From Verrucomicrobiota bacterium (lineage in GTDB: Bacteria > Verrucomicrobiota > Verrucomicrobiia > Chthoniobacterales > Terrimicrobiaceae): a stretch of DNA of 37,175 nt. Within the stretch, counting starts at the first letter, position 1; each line of letters opens with the position of its first letter. The notes below the pieces were generated by a model. It saw only the letters and a program-made list of their open reading frames with translations, made no database searches and was not told the origin of the DNA. A program made the translations under genes and the position numbers. Shown piece by piece: positions 1 to 9,167 of this stretch. The stretch lies in assembly GCA_018970255.1 (NCBI GenBank), contig JAGWWS010000024.1, forward strand, positions 1-37,175, read 5' to 3'.

Positions 1-234
1 CGCCTCATCGAGGAAAACCGCCGCCGCGGCCCGGCCGACCCCGAGTTCGAACTCCTCGACACCGGCGCCTTCGACAAAGGGGTCAGTCCCGCGTTTTGTC
101 GCATTTCGGGAGTGCTCACAGTGCAGAAATTTTCACTGGCAAGCGAAACAACCGCCCCGCCGCCACCCCCTGTGGTCAACTTCGACAATTTCGGTATGAA
201 TAAACGCCATGCCCGCCTACCGCATCGGCATTGA
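1..234 (+). pseudogene. Truncated MGH1-like glycoside hydrolase fragment (5' end outside window)
   Basis: The first frame is open from the window edge to a TGA at 232-234. Its first ~24 residues contain EENRRRGPADPEFELLDTG, which matches my recollection of the N-terminal part of large MGH1-like (GH63-related) glycosidases, where a motif like EFELLDTGxFD is followed by RYFDV and several hundred more residues. Here the resemblance stops right after TGAFD (about position 75). The following residues (KGVSPAFCRISG onward) look like ordinary intergenic DNA read through, and the frame runs into the Hsp70 start. The break coincides with a hairpin at 73-100. I read this as the 3' stub of a gene truncated by rearrangement or element insertion. 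An alternative is a short unrelated protein. The family call rests on about 20 residues. Confidence 0.5.
73..100. repeat. Imperfect palindrome at the truncation point
   Basis: GACAAA (73-78) plus GGG (79-81) pair with CCC (88-90) plus TTTGTC (95-100), with an internal GCG bulge. The sequence around GGGGTCAGTCCC resembles small palindromes that I associate with REP/IS200-type debris, but only one copy is present in this window. It sits exactly where the glycosidase homology ends. Confidence 0.4.
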
Positions 235-2875
235 CCTCGGCACCACGAACTCGGCACTCGCGTTCGTCCCATCCGCTTCGGCTGATGGCATCCCAAAAGT
301 TCTCCCCATCCCGCAGCCCGAGACCGCGCATTCGTCCATCGCCGCGGAAATGTTACCCTCGTTCCTCCTCCTCCCGCCTGCAAACGAGGGTCCAGACTGG
401 GTTGTCGGCCGCTTTGCCCGCCAGCGTTCGGCCGAAGTCCCCGGCCGCGTGGTGCAATCCGCCAAGTCCTGGCTCGTCCACCACGCCGCCGACCGCACGA
501 CGAAATTCCTGCCCTTCGGTTCCAGCGACATCCCCGCCGGCTCGCGCATCAGCCCGGTCGATGCCCTCGCCAAAATTCTCGCCACCCTCGCCGCCGCATG
601 GGACTCCGCACACCCCGATGCCCCGCTCGCAGGGCAGGACATCGCCATCACCGTCCCGGCCTCGTTCGACCCCGCCGCGCAGGAACTCACCCTCCGCGCC
701 ACACGCGAAGCGGGCTTCCCGCCCTCCACGATCCTCATCGAGGAACCCCAGGCCGCCTTCTACGCCTGGCTCGAATCGTCCAGCGAAACAACCGCCGCCC
801 TCGCCCCGGGAAAAACGAGCCACATTCTCGTTATCGACATCGGCGGCGGAACGACCGACCTCAGCCTCTTCTCGGCGGAATGGAAACCCGACAGCCCGCT
901 CCCGCACCTGCAGCGTATGGCGGTCAGCGACCACATCCTCCTCGGCGGCGACAACCTCGACCTCGCCCTCGCCCACCACCTCGAGGAAAAGCTCGCACCC
1001 GGCTCCCAACTCCACCCAACCACTTTCGCCCAACTCGCCGCCCGCGCCCGCGAACTCAAGGAAGCCGCCCTCTCCCCGCCGGCAGGGGAGGAAAAAACCT
1101 GGCCGGTTGCCGTGGCGAAGCCCGGTGCCTCGCTCCTCGCGGGCACGCTCCAAACCGAAATCGCATCGTCCACCGTCCGCTCGCTCCTGCTGGATGGATT
1201 CTTCCCGGATGTCCAAGCGGGCGAGCAGCCCCTCCGCGCCGCGCCGGGCCTGCGCGAGATGGGGCTGCCGTATGCGAAGGATGCCGCCATCACCCGCCAC
1301 ATCTCGGATTTCCTGCGGAACCGCCCGCCCGTGGATTTCATCCTGTTCAACGGCGGCGTCACAAAATCCCCCGCCATCCGCGCCCGCCTCGCCGACAACA
1401 TCGCCCGCTGGCAGCCCGGCCATCCCGCAAAAATCCTCGAAAACACCGATCCCGACCTTGCCGTTGCGCGCGGGGCGGCACGCTTCCTTTGGCTGCGGGC
1501 ATCGGGCGGCCCGGCCTGCATCGAAGCCGGCGCGTCCCACGCCTACTACATTGCAGCCGGGGAAAATTCCGCCGTTTGCGTGCTCCCGCAAAACGCCGCC
1601 GCCGAGCAGCCCCAAACCGCTTCGCCACCGAACCTCCGCGCCACCGTGGGGCAACCGGTCTCGTTCCGCCTTTTCCGCAACGCCCGCCGCCCGTCCGACC
1701 AAACCGGCGCCATCGTTCCCACCGGCGGCGAGGGGTTTTTCGAAATCCCGGCCGTCGAAACCATCCTCGCCCCGCCCGCAGGCAAGCGGCCGCCGCGGAA
1801 CCCCTCCATCCGCGTGGAAATCCAAACCACGCTTCGCTCGACCGGCCTCCTCCGCATCGAACTCCTCGCCGCCGACCCCGCACTGGACTGGAAAACCGCC
1901 TGGCCGCTGGATTTCCAGCTCCGCGCCGCAGCCACCGGCGAAAAAAAATCCGCCGACACCTCCGACACCGTCTCCCAAGCCGCGCGCCAACTCGCCCTCC
2001 TCTTCGATCCCGGCCGCAAGTCCCGCCAAAGACTCACCGCGAACACCTTTTTCACGGTCGGCGAAAAAGCCCTCGGCACGCAGAAGTCCGCATGGACCGC
2101 AGGAATCGTCCGCCGCATTTTCGATGAAATCCTCCCCCTGGCCGAAAGCCGCCGACTCTCGCCCGACCACGAGGAGACCTGGCTCCACGCGGCCGGTTGG
2201 CTGTTGCGCCCCGGTTGCGGGATGACCGGCGACCCCGAACGCGCCGCAGCCCTCGCGGAAATCCTCTCCCAGCCGCTCATCCACAGTTCGGGCGCCGTCA
2301 AAATCCAACGCTGGATTTGCGCCCGAAGGATTGCCGCCGGCCTCGACCCCCAAACCGCCCTTGGAATCTGGTCGGCCGCCGGGGCTGATTGGAAGACGGG
2401 CTCCAACCCATCCGCCGAAACCGCCCTGCTCGCAGGCGCCCTCGAATTCCTCCCGGCCGAACTCCGCGCCGCCACCGCATCGCGCCTGGCCGAAGCCATC
2501 CTCCGCCAGCCCTCGAACCCTGCGTATTGGAAAGGGCTCGGCCGCCTGCTCTCGCGGGTGCTTTTCCACGCAGGCGCCGAGCAAATCCTCCCGCCCGCCT
2601 GCGCCGAATCCGCATGGGCCCAACTCTCCGAATGCGACCCCGGCCCCTCCATCCGCCCCGAGGCCGCCGCCTGCTGGCTGCGCGCCGCCCGCCTCACCGG
2701 CCTGCGCGCCGCGGACCTGCCAAAACACACGCGCCAGCAAATCGACTCCCTCCTGAAAGGTTGGGAAATCCCCGAGCCCCGCCGCCGCTCCCTGCACGAA
2801 ACCGTCCCCCCCGCCGCCGCAGACCAAACCGGCCTCCTCGGCGAATCCCCTCCCCCCGGTCTCAGCTTCGATTAG
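209..2875 (+). CDS. Hsp70 (DnaK)-family protein with long C-terminal region
   Basis: The 888-aa product is an actin-fold ATPase of the Hsp70 superfamily. The phosphate-1 motif IGIDLGTTNSALAF lies at residues ~6-19, the phosphate-2 motif VIDIGGGTTDLSLF at ~207-220 and the adenosine motif LFNGGVTKSPAIRARL at ~378-393. Residues ~440-620 resemble the linker and beta substrate-binding region. The remaining ~270 residues are a helical, Ala/Leu-rich C-terminal region that is longer than in DnaK (about 640 aa in total). There is no EEVD-type tail; it ends in PPGLSFD. It is therefore a divergent Hsp70 paralogue rather than housekeeping DnaK, probably a cytoplasmic ATP-dependent chaperone with unknown clients. 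No grpE or dnaJ is adjacent. The ATG at 209 is chosen because the phosphate-1 loop begins at residue 6; no strong Shine-Dalgarno is visible. Its stop overlaps that of convergent alaS by 4 bp. Confidence 0.9.
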   Translation: MPAYRIGIDLGTTNSALAFVPSASADGIPKVLPIPQPETAHSSIAAEMLPSFLLLPPANEGPDWVVGRFARQRSAEVPGRVVQSAKSWLVHHAADRTTKFLPFGSSDIPAGSRISPVDALAKILATLAAAWDSAHPDAPLAGQDIAITVPASFDPAAQELTLRATREAGFPPSTILIEEPQAAFYAWLESSSETTAALAPGKTSHILVIDIGGGTTDLSLFSAEWKPDSPLPHLQRMAVSDHILLGGDNLDLALAHHLEEKLAPGSQLHPTTFAQLAARARELKEAALSPPAGEEKTWPVAVAKPGASLLAGTLQTEIASSTVRSLLLDGFFPDVQAGEQPLRAAPGLREMGLPYAKDAAITRHISDFLRNRPPVDFILFNGGVTKSPAIRARLADNIARWQPGHPAKILENTDPDLAVARGAARFLWLRASGGPACIEAGASHAYYIAAGENSAVCVLPQNAAAEQPQTASPPNLRATVGQPVSFRLFRNARRPSDQTGAIVPTGGEGFFEIPAVETILAPPAGKRPPRNPSIRVEIQTTLRSTGLLRIELLAADPALDWKTAWPLDFQLRAAATGEKKSADTSDTVSQAARQLALLFDPGRKSRQRLTANTFFTVGEKALGTQKSAWTAGIVRRIFDEILPLAESRRLSPDHEETWLHAAGWLLRPGCGMTGDPERAAALAEILSQPLIHSSGAVKIQRWICARRIAAGLDPQTALGIWSAAGADWKTGSNPSAETALLAGALEFLPAELRAATASRLAEAILRQPSNPAYWKGLGRLLSRVLFHAGAEQILPPACAESAWAQLSECDPGPSIRPEAAACWLRAARLTGLRAADLPKHTRQQIDSLLKGWEIPEPRRRSLHETVPPAAADQTGLLGESPPPGLSFD

Positions 2876-5577
2876 GAAACAAGAGCTTTGGCGGCCTGCA
2901 GGGCCTCCGCAATTTTCGAAGCGTCCTTGCCACCGCCGCGAGCCATGTCGGGTTTTCCACCGCCTTTGCCGCCGACAACCGGCGCAACCGCTTGGATGAT
3001 TTTCCCAGCTTGGATTTTTGAAACAAAAGACGGCGACACAGATGCCCCGAGCGAAACGGCTCCATTTGCAGCACCCGCCAAAACAACCACTCCGTCGAAG
3101 TCCCCCTTTAGAGCTTCCAGCACCGCTTGGATGGAATCCCCATCGACCGCGCCGAGGTTCGCAGAGACAAAAGGAACCCCATTCACATTTTCCGCACCGC
3201 CGAGCAACTCCTTCGCCCGTCCTGCCGCCTCGCGCGCCCGGGCGGCTTTCAGCGTTTTTTCCAATTCCTTCTCGCGGGCCAGCAAGGCCTCGAGCTTCCG
3301 TTCGATTTCCGCCTCCGGCGAATTGAGCATTCCAGCCAAACCCTTCAACCTCGCGGCGTCTCGTGCCGCAGCCTGATAAGCTTCTAAACCCGCAACCGCC
3401 TCGATGCGCCGGACGCCAGCTGCAATCGCAGATTCGCCAAGAATCCGGAACAAACCAATCTCGCCGGTCGAACGCACATGCGTGCCGGCACAAAGTTCCA
3501 TCGAATAGCCGTCGAGCGCGCCGGAATGCCCCCCGATTTGGACCACGCGCACCGTTTCGCCGTATTTGTCCCCGAAGAATTGCATGATGTCGCCGCGCCC
3601 CTTCACATCGGCATACGGGACTTCGGTCCAGCCGACGGGGTCGTTCAAAACAATCCGCTCGTTCACCAGCGCCTCGATGGCGGAAACCTGCTCGGGCGTG
3701 AGCGCCGCGCTGTTAAAGTCGAAAGTCAATTTCTCGGGCGCCACGGAGGAACCCTTCTGCGTCGCTTCCTTCGAGACCACTTCATGTAGCGCCCAATGCA
3801 AAAGATGGGTCACCGAATGGTGCCGTTGGATAGCCCCGCGACGGGCGGCATCGACCACCACCTCGACTTCGCACCCCACAATCGGTGCATCGGCCGAGTC
3901 CAGGAAATGCAAAACCGTGTTCCCGGTCTTCCGCGTATCCGCCACGCGCCACGAATGCCCGCCGCATCGGATTTCACCAGTGTCCCCGACCTGCCCGCCC
4001 ATTTCGGCATAGCAAGCCGTCGCATCCAAAACCACCGCCGTGCGCCCCTTGATGCCGACGACATCAACCACCTTGGCATTCGACGAGAGCCGGTCGTATC
4101 CCGAGAAAACCGTCGCCGCACCGCCGCCGACCTCCGACAACTCGATGACCTCCTTCTTCTGCGCTGCCCGCGCCCGCGCCCTCTGCGCTTCCATCAACTT
4201 CTCGAACCCCGCCGAGTCCACGCGGATTCCGCGCTCCCTCGCCATCAACTCGGTCAGGTCGAGAGGGAACCCCTGCTCGTCGTAGAGCTTGAAAGCCACC
4301 GCGCCGGAGATGTCGCCCTTCGCCGCCTCTTCGTTGAACATCGCGATGCCCTTGTCGAGCGTGCGGTTGAACGACTCCTCCTCGGTTTTCAAAACCTGCT
4401 CGATGTGTTTCTGCCTCGCCCGAAGCTCGGGAAAAACATCCCCCATCGTGCGCGCGAGCACCTCGGCGAGTTTGTGGAAGAACGGCTCCCGGAATCCCAG
4501 CGAACGCCCATACCTCACCGCCCGCCGCAGGATTCGGCGCAGCACATAATTCCTGTCGGTGTTGCCGGGCTGGATGCCGTCAGCGACCGCGAAGGAAAGC
4601 GTCCGCACATGGTCTGCGATAACGCGAAACGCCACATCATTCCGCTCCTGCTCGGTGTCGCCGGTCGACCCCGCATTCGGCAGCGTGGAGCCATAGGCCT
4701 TGCCGCTGAGTTTTTCCAACGCATCGAAGATCGGGCGGAAAACATCGGTCTCGTAGTTCGAGATGCGCGCGTTCGCGAAGTCGGTAAGGTTTTTCGTCCC
4801 CTGGATGATCGAAGCCACGCGCTCGAATCCCATCCCGGTATCCACATGCCGGGCGGGCAGTGGCGAGAAGCTCCCGTCCGCATTCGCGTTGAATTGGATA
4901 AACACCAGATTCCAAATCTCCATGCAGCGCGCATCTCCGGAATTCACCAACGCCCCACGGGTGTCGCCGGCAGGCGTCAGGTCCACATGCAGCTCGGAAC
5001 ACGGACCGCAAGGCCCCGTCTCGCCCATCATCCAAAAATTGTCCTTCTTGTTGCCATTGACGATGTGCACCGCGGGGTCGAGACCCGCCGCCCGGAACTT
5101 CTCCGCCCAGAAACCCCAAGCCTCCTCGTCGCGCTCCGCAGGGTCGCCGGGCGCAGGATTGTAAATCGTGGCATAGAGCCGCTGCGGCGGGAATTTCCAC
5201 CGCCCGACCACCAGTTCCCACGCCCAATCAATCGCCTCTTTTTTGAAATAGTCGCCGAACGACCAGTTCCCGAGCATTTCGAAAAAGGTGTGGTGGTAGG
5301 TGTCGAGCCCCACATCCTCGAGGTCGTTGTGCTTGCCTCCGGCGCGGATGCACTTCTGGGTATCCGCCGCGCGCCGGTCGCTGCCGGGAATCGCGCCCGC
5401 CCACTTGGAAACATCCGCCGCCTTTTGCCCGAGGAAAATCGGCACGAACTGGTTCATCCCGGCATTCGTGAAAAGCAGGTTCGGCGAATCGGGCATGAGG
5501 CTCGACGAAGGCACGACCGTGTGGGCTTTCTCGCGGAAAAAATCGAGGAACGACTGGCGGATTTGGGCTGAGGTCAT
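2872..5577 (-). CDS. alaS: Alanyl-tRNA synthetase
   Basis: This is a full-length 901-aa class II synthetase that charges tRNA-Ala in the cytoplasm. The N-terminus SAQIRQSFLDFFREKAH and the segment LFTNAGMNQFVPIFLG are characteristic of the AlaRS catalytic core. The editing domain carries the zinc-binding HxxxH (HHSVTHLLH, residues ~583-592) and the distal CAGTH (~693-697). The C-terminal DHHA1/C-Ala domain ends in the typical GGGKPDMARGGGKD (~875-888). The length fits the family (about 870-900 aa). It lies 55 bp downstream of the DUF4340 gene on the same strand, so read-through from that cluster is possible, although its own promoter could lie in the gap. The start ATG at 5577 gives the standard N-terminus. 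I see no truncation or frameshift. Confidence 0.98.
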   Translation of the reverse strand: MTSAQIRQSFLDFFREKAHTVVPSSSLMPDSPNLLFTNAGMNQFVPIFLGQKAADVSKWAGAIPGSDRRAADTQKCIRAGGKHNDLEDVGLDTYHHTFFEMLGNWSFGDYFKKEAIDWAWELVVGRWKFPPQRLYATIYNPAPGDPAERDEEAWGFWAEKFRAAGLDPAVHIVNGNKKDNFWMMGETGPCGPCSELHVDLTPAGDTRGALVNSGDARCMEIWNLVFIQFNANADGSFSPLPARHVDTGMGFERVASIIQGTKNLTDFANARISNYETDVFRPIFDALEKLSGKAYGSTLPNAGSTGDTEQERNDVAFRVIADHVRTLSFAVADGIQPGNTDRNYVLRRILRRAVRYGRSLGFREPFFHKLAEVLARTMGDVFPELRARQKHIEQVLKTEEESFNRTLDKGIAMFNEEAAKGDISGAVAFKLYDEQGFPLDLTELMARERGIRVDSAGFEKLMEAQRARARAAQKKEVIELSEVGGGAATVFSGYDRLSSNAKVVDVVGIKGRTAVVLDATACYAEMGGQVGDTGEIRCGGHSWRVADTRKTGNTVLHFLDSADAPIVGCEVEVVVDAARRGAIQRHHSVTHLLHWALHEVVSKEATQKGSSVAPEKLTFDFNSAALTPEQVSAIEALVNERIVLNDPVGWTEVPYADVKGRGDIMQFFGDKYGETVRVVQIGGHSGALDGYSMELCAGTHVRSTGEIGLFRILGESAIAAGVRRIEAVAGLEAYQAAARDAARLKGLAGMLNSPEAEIERKLEALLAREKELEKTLKAARAREAAGRAKELLGGAENVNGVPFVSANLGAVDGDSIQAVLEALKGDFDGVVVLAGAANGAVSLGASVSPSFVSKIQAGKIIQAVAPVVGGKGGGKPDMARGGGKDASKIAEALQAAKALVS

Positions 5578-5632
5578 GGCTGGAAAAATGTGGCGGAAGG
5601 AAAAACGAGTGCGCGCGGCTTGGCAATGGCGA

Positions 5633-6955
5633 TCACTCGGCGGGGAGGCGGTTTAAAAAGGATCCCGGGACGAACGCGATCTCGGGTGCGCCCCCGATGT
5701 GGACCGGCAGGGTGCCATCGGGTTGCGTCGCGCCGATGGCCAGGGAAAGGACAGGGTGCTCGCCAGCGAGGGCTTCGGGGGTGTTTTCGGAAAGGACGGA
5801 AAGGAATTCCAGGCGGGATACCGGCGGGTCGAGCGATGCGGCGGCGAGACCGGCAGGGGTGGCGGCTGCATAGCGCGAGGCCTTCGTTTCGGAGAGGCTT
5901 TTGAAAAACCCTTCCATTGCGCCACTCCAGCTTCCCTCGACGCGACAGATGTCGGTTTTGATGCCGCCATCGTGCCAGCGGATGAGGTCAACGAGGTCGG
6001 GGTTTAGTCGGGCGAGCGAGCGGTCGCGGAGTCTGTCGAGCTGGATTGCTGCGGCTTCGGCGAGCGCGGGGGGGGCGGTGCCGCTGATGTTGCGGGGTTG
6101 CAGCCGCACGGGCACGAAGCCATCGGAGGCGGGCTTGCCGATGGAAATGGTTGCCGGGGTTTCACTATCCCCGCCGAAAATCCGGATTTCGGAAGTCTGC
6201 TCGAACGGATCGCCGGAACGGTCGCCCCCGTTGCTGGGTGTGTCGAAAGAGGCGAGGCGCAGGTCGGCCAACTTTTTCAGCAGGTCGGCCACGGCTTCGT
6301 TGTCGGCAGGCGCATTGAGAGGCTTGGTGATGCGCCAGCCCCGCCCGTTGTTTTCAAGTTCCAGCGCAGTGGTCCCTTGCCGAATTTCGATGCGGCGAAC
6401 ACCCTCCGGGTCATTGGGCGCAAGGCGCCGGTCGCGGAAGTTGTCTGGCGGGAGCATCGCAAACCTCAGTAACCCGTCACTAACCAAATAAACCGTGTCG
6501 GAACCTTGGAATGACGCATAAACCCGCGAAGGATCCGCGGCGGTTTTTCCAAAAAACAACCTGTTCGGGCGGTCATTGTTGAAATCGAACATCACCCCGC
6601 TCTTCAAAACGCCATAAGCCGCCCGGCTCTTCTCGTCCGACAATTCCTCCCCATCGATGCGGTCGAAAACCATCGTCTCCGCTGCCGCGCGAAAAATAGC
6701 CCTCACCGCTTCCGGCGAGGCATCGTCCTCCACCGCTCCTGCAAAAACCCACTTGTCGCCCCGTTTCACGAGCACGACCGAGCGCTCGCCATTCTGAAGC
6801 CGGATTTCGCTGATTTTCTCCTCGTCCGGATCAAACATCTGCGAGCCGGGTTGCAGCTTCCACTCCGGCGAAGTCCGGAATTGCTCGGTCGTCAGCACCA
6901 GCACCACCGCCACTGTGGCAGCGAGCAGAAGCAAAAGAGTCGCCGCGCGGTTCAT
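5633..6955 (-). CDS. DUF4340-domain membrane-anchored protein, ABC cluster copy 1
   Basis: The 440-aa product starts MNRAATLLLLLAATVAVVLV, a single N-terminal membrane anchor, followed by a large soluble region. Motifs such as ISEIRLQNGERSVVLVKRG (residues ~45-63) and repeated beta-rich units with the theme 'rIeI..g...l.l...g.gW.i..P' are typical of DUF4340 proteins. An upstream in-frame extension to 7132 is possible, but it lies inside the GldG-like gene and is low complexity. The ATG at 6955 overlaps the upstream stop as ATGA, which fits translational coupling. DUF4340 proteins usually follow GldG-like genes; their role is probably as a periplasmic partner of the exporter, with no proven substrate. 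Strand composition changes abruptly near 6470 within this gene. Confidence 0.85.
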   Translation of the reverse strand: MNRAATLLLLLAATVAVVLVLTTEQFRTSPEWKLQPGSQMFDPDEEKISEIRLQNGERSVVLVKRGDKWVFAGAVEDDASPEAVRAIFRAAAETMVFDRIDGEELSDEKSRAAYGVLKSGVMFDFNNDRPNRLFFGKTAADPSRVYASFQGSDTVYLVSDGLLRFAMLPPDNFRDRRLAPNDPEGVRRIEIRQGTTALELENNGRGWRITKPLNAPADNEAVADLLKKLADLRLASFDTPSNGGDRSGDPFEQTSEIRIFGGDSETPATISIGKPASDGFVPVRLQPRNISGTAPPALAEAAAIQLDRLRDRSLARLNPDLVDLIRWHDGGIKTDICRVEGSWSGAMEGFFKSLSETKASRYAAATPAGLAAASLDPPVSRLEFLSVLSENTPEALAGEHPVLSLAIGATQPDGTLPVHIGGAPEIAFVPGSFLNRLPAE

Positions 6956-8424
6956 TTCCGCCGCTTCAACCAAACCAGAAAACCGAAGAGCGCCGCACCC
7001 GCTGGAACCGCCACCATCACCACCAGCGCCAACTGCGAAAGCTGCTCCTGCGTCAGATTGAGTGAAAACCGGGAAACCGATTTCGGCATCACCCCGGTCA
7101 CCGCCCCGCGGTCGATGAGCGAATTCACGCAACCAATCAGAAAGTCCAACCCCTGCCGGCTCAGGGAGGCATTCATCGCGAATTGCGCCGTTCCAACAAC
7201 AATCAACCGCGAAGACTGGATATCCAGACGGTCATCCTCCACGCCACCGCGGTCCGCCGCAGCGGCGATAATGATAGGCTGACCATTGTCGATGCCGTCC
7301 TGGTAAGCCACGCCGTCGGGCTGGTTCGGCGCGTATTCGGTCTCGCCCCAAAACTCCTCCGCCGCCTGAACGAGCGGGCGAACCAGAATCTTCTCCGCCT
7401 CCGCCAGCTTGGCATCCACGCCAAGCGATTGCGTGGCGCCCGGAAACAAAATGTTCATCTGGTCGAGACGCCGAACCACCTCGGTGTTTGTCAGAACCTG
7501 CCCTGTCACATCGCGCAAAATCCCGGTCGCAAAAGGAAGTTCGATCAACCTCAGCACCCGATCATTCTTTGGCAAAATTCCAGAGGATGCCGCCAATCCC
7601 CGCAACCTGGGTGTGTCGCTGTTCGGATCGAGCAAAAGCAGCATCCGCCCGCCCTGCCGCAGCCAAGCTGCCAGCACAGCCGCCTCGCGCTCGTCCAAAT
7701 CCGTCCTCGCCGCCGCTACCACAATCGCGGAGGCATCGTCCGGAACCGTATCCCGCGCGGCAAGCGACAGCCCCTCCACATCCGCATTCTGCCGCTCGAT
7801 GAAGTCGACAAAGTTCGACAACTCCCCGCGCGCCGATGCCTCGCCATGTCCCTCCAAAAAATAAACCTTCTCGCGCTCGGGCTTCAGCAAACCAATCAGC
7901 GCCGCCGTGAGCGCCTGCTCGCCCCGAAAGGCTTCCAGGACCGGCGCCCCGCCATTCGCCACCGGCGACATGTCGAACTCGCCCATCTCCGCGATTTCAA
8001 GCAACCGGTGCCGACCGTCGAACTCGATGATCAAGAGATTGTCAAAAGCCGCGAGGTTGTATTTCGCCTTCAAATCCTGCATCCGCGTCGGATTCCTCAC
8101 CGGGTCGACATACTCAACCCGCACGCCCTCGCGCTTGAAAAACACGACCTCGTTCAGCAGCCCCCGCAAGTCGCCCAGAATCGCCGCCACCGGCGAGGCG
8201 AATGTCGGCGAAGCCACCACAATCAGCTCCACCGGTTTCTTGAACTCCCGCAAAACAGCCTTCGTCTGACCGGCGAGCGCGAACCTCTGCGACCTCGAAA
8301 AATCCCGACGCTCGTAGTGGAAAAACCCGAGGTAATTGACCATCGCGTAAATCGCTAGGACGGACAGCACCTGCAGCCCGATTCCGATCCGGATTTCTGC
8401 GCGCGGCGGCTTCACGCTTTCCAT
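6952..8424 (-). CDS. GldG-like ABC auxiliary protein (PF09822 type), copy 1
   Basis: The 490-aa product has an N-terminal membrane helix (IGIGLQVLSVLAIYAMVNYL, residues ~13-32), a large extracytoplasmic domain, and a C-terminal helix (~462-485) ending in the basic LKRRK. The motif FSRSQRFALAGQTKAVLREF after the first helix matches GldG/ABC_transp_aux proteins, in which a 'YsLs..T..vLk.l..pv.i' segment is conserved. KVYFLEGHGEA near the middle and GGRMLLLLDPNSDTP fit the same family (GIFT-like fold). The coding region overlaps the permease gene by 13 bp and the DUF4340 gene by 4 bp. It probably acts with the ATPase and permease as a third transporter subunit. The substrate is unknown. Confidence 0.87.
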   Translation of the reverse strand: MESVKPPRAEIRIGIGLQVLSVLAIYAMVNYLGFFHYERRDFSRSQRFALAGQTKAVLREFKKPVELIVVASPTFASPVAAILGDLRGLLNEVVFFKREGVRVEYVDPVRNPTRMQDLKAKYNLAAFDNLLIIEFDGRHRLLEIAEMGEFDMSPVANGGAPVLEAFRGEQALTAALIGLLKPEREKVYFLEGHGEASARGELSNFVDFIERQNADVEGLSLAARDTVPDDASAIVVAAARTDLDEREAAVLAAWLRQGGRMLLLLDPNSDTPRLRGLAASSGILPKNDRVLRLIELPFATGILRDVTGQVLTNTEVVRRLDQMNILFPGATQSLGVDAKLAEAEKILVRPLVQAAEEFWGETEYAPNQPDGVAYQDGIDNGQPIIIAAAADRGGVEDDRLDIQSSRLIVVGTAQFAMNASLSRQGLDFLIGCVNSLIDRGAVTGVMPKSVSRFSLNLTQEQLSQLALVVMVAVPAGAALFGFLVWLKRRK

Positions 8425-9167
8425 CGGCGGTGTTGGAAGACATGGAACAGCGCAAAAAGCACCGCCAGTGTGGACGAGAGATAAAACACCACGGGGCGCG
8501 TGTCGAAAATGCCCCGCGAAAAATCCATCATGTGTTCAATCGGCGAAAAATAGTAGGTCGCCTCCCGCAGGAAACTCCCCGTTGCGGGCAAAAGAAACGA
8601 CAGCAACCCGATGAAAAACAAAAAGAGGATCGCCGCAAAAGTCATGATTGCCGCAACGATTTGGTTGTCCGTAAGCGCCGAGGCGAGGCAACCGATTGCC
8701 AGAAAAAACATCCCCATCAGCACCAGCATCGAATACGCGCCGACATAGCTGCCAACAGCTGTGCCCGGGTCGATCCCGACGATTTGCCGGAACATCACGA
8801 AGTAAATCGCACTCGGCGCCCACAGCACCGCGAAGAAAAAGACGCAGCCGGCATACTTCGCCAGCACCACCTGGTAATCCCGAACCGGCGCCGTCATCAG
8901 CATTTCGATTGTCCCCGACCTCGCCTCCTCCGCGAAGACCCGCATCGTGATCAACGGAAACGCCAGCGTGAACGGAAACCAAAAATAGACCGTGTTGAAA
9001 AACGCCTCGACCATCGTGGTCGTGGAATCGCCTTGGTTCAGAAGCGTGACGCCGGCTTGGAAATTGAATCCCGTCACGAGCAGGAAGAAAAACAGCACCA
9101 CATAAGCCAGCGGCTGCCGGAAGGCACACGCGACCTCGCGCCCGAATAGAATGAAAAACTTCCTCAC
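8412..9167 (-). CDS. ABC-2 type permease (GldF-like), copy 1
   Basis: The 251-aa integral membrane protein has about six hydrophobic helices. The N-terminus MRKFFILFGREVACAFRQPL is typical of ABC-2 permeases ('i.kREl..yf.sP.ayv'). The cytoplasmic coupling segment FAEEARSGTIEMLMTAPVRD (~70-89) is a clear GldF/NosY-type motif. It overlaps the ATPase stop by 4 bp (ATGA) and is followed by the GldG-like gene, giving the standard ATPase-permease-auxiliary order. It would form the membrane channel of the exporter. Confidence 0.92.
   Translation of the reverse strand: MRKFFILFGREVACAFRQPLAYVVLFFFLLVTGFNFQAGVTLLNQGDSTTTMVEAFFNTVYFWFPFTLAFPLITMRVFAEEARSGTIEMLMTAPVRDYQVVLAKYAGCVFFFAVLWAPSAIYFVMFRQIVGIDPGTAVGSYVGAYSMLVLMGMFFLAIGCLASALTDNQIVAAIMTFAAILFLFFIGLLSFLLPATGSFLREATYYFSPIEHMMDFSRGIFDTRPVVFYLSSTLAVLFALFHVFQHRRWKA

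Noticed and set aside
193-202. GGTATGAATA before the Hsp70 gene, repeated at 18724-18733
   Set aside because: A shared 10-mer upstream of two features could be a promoter element, but the distances to the starts differ greatly and no -35 partner is shared.
353-3493. A 1,046-aa open frame antisense to the Hsp70 gene
   Set aside because: It is Gly/Arg/Ala-rich with no recognisable domain and spans the 3' end of alaS in another frame. High GC leaves long shadow frames here; the Hsp70 and alaS motifs settle the coding strand.
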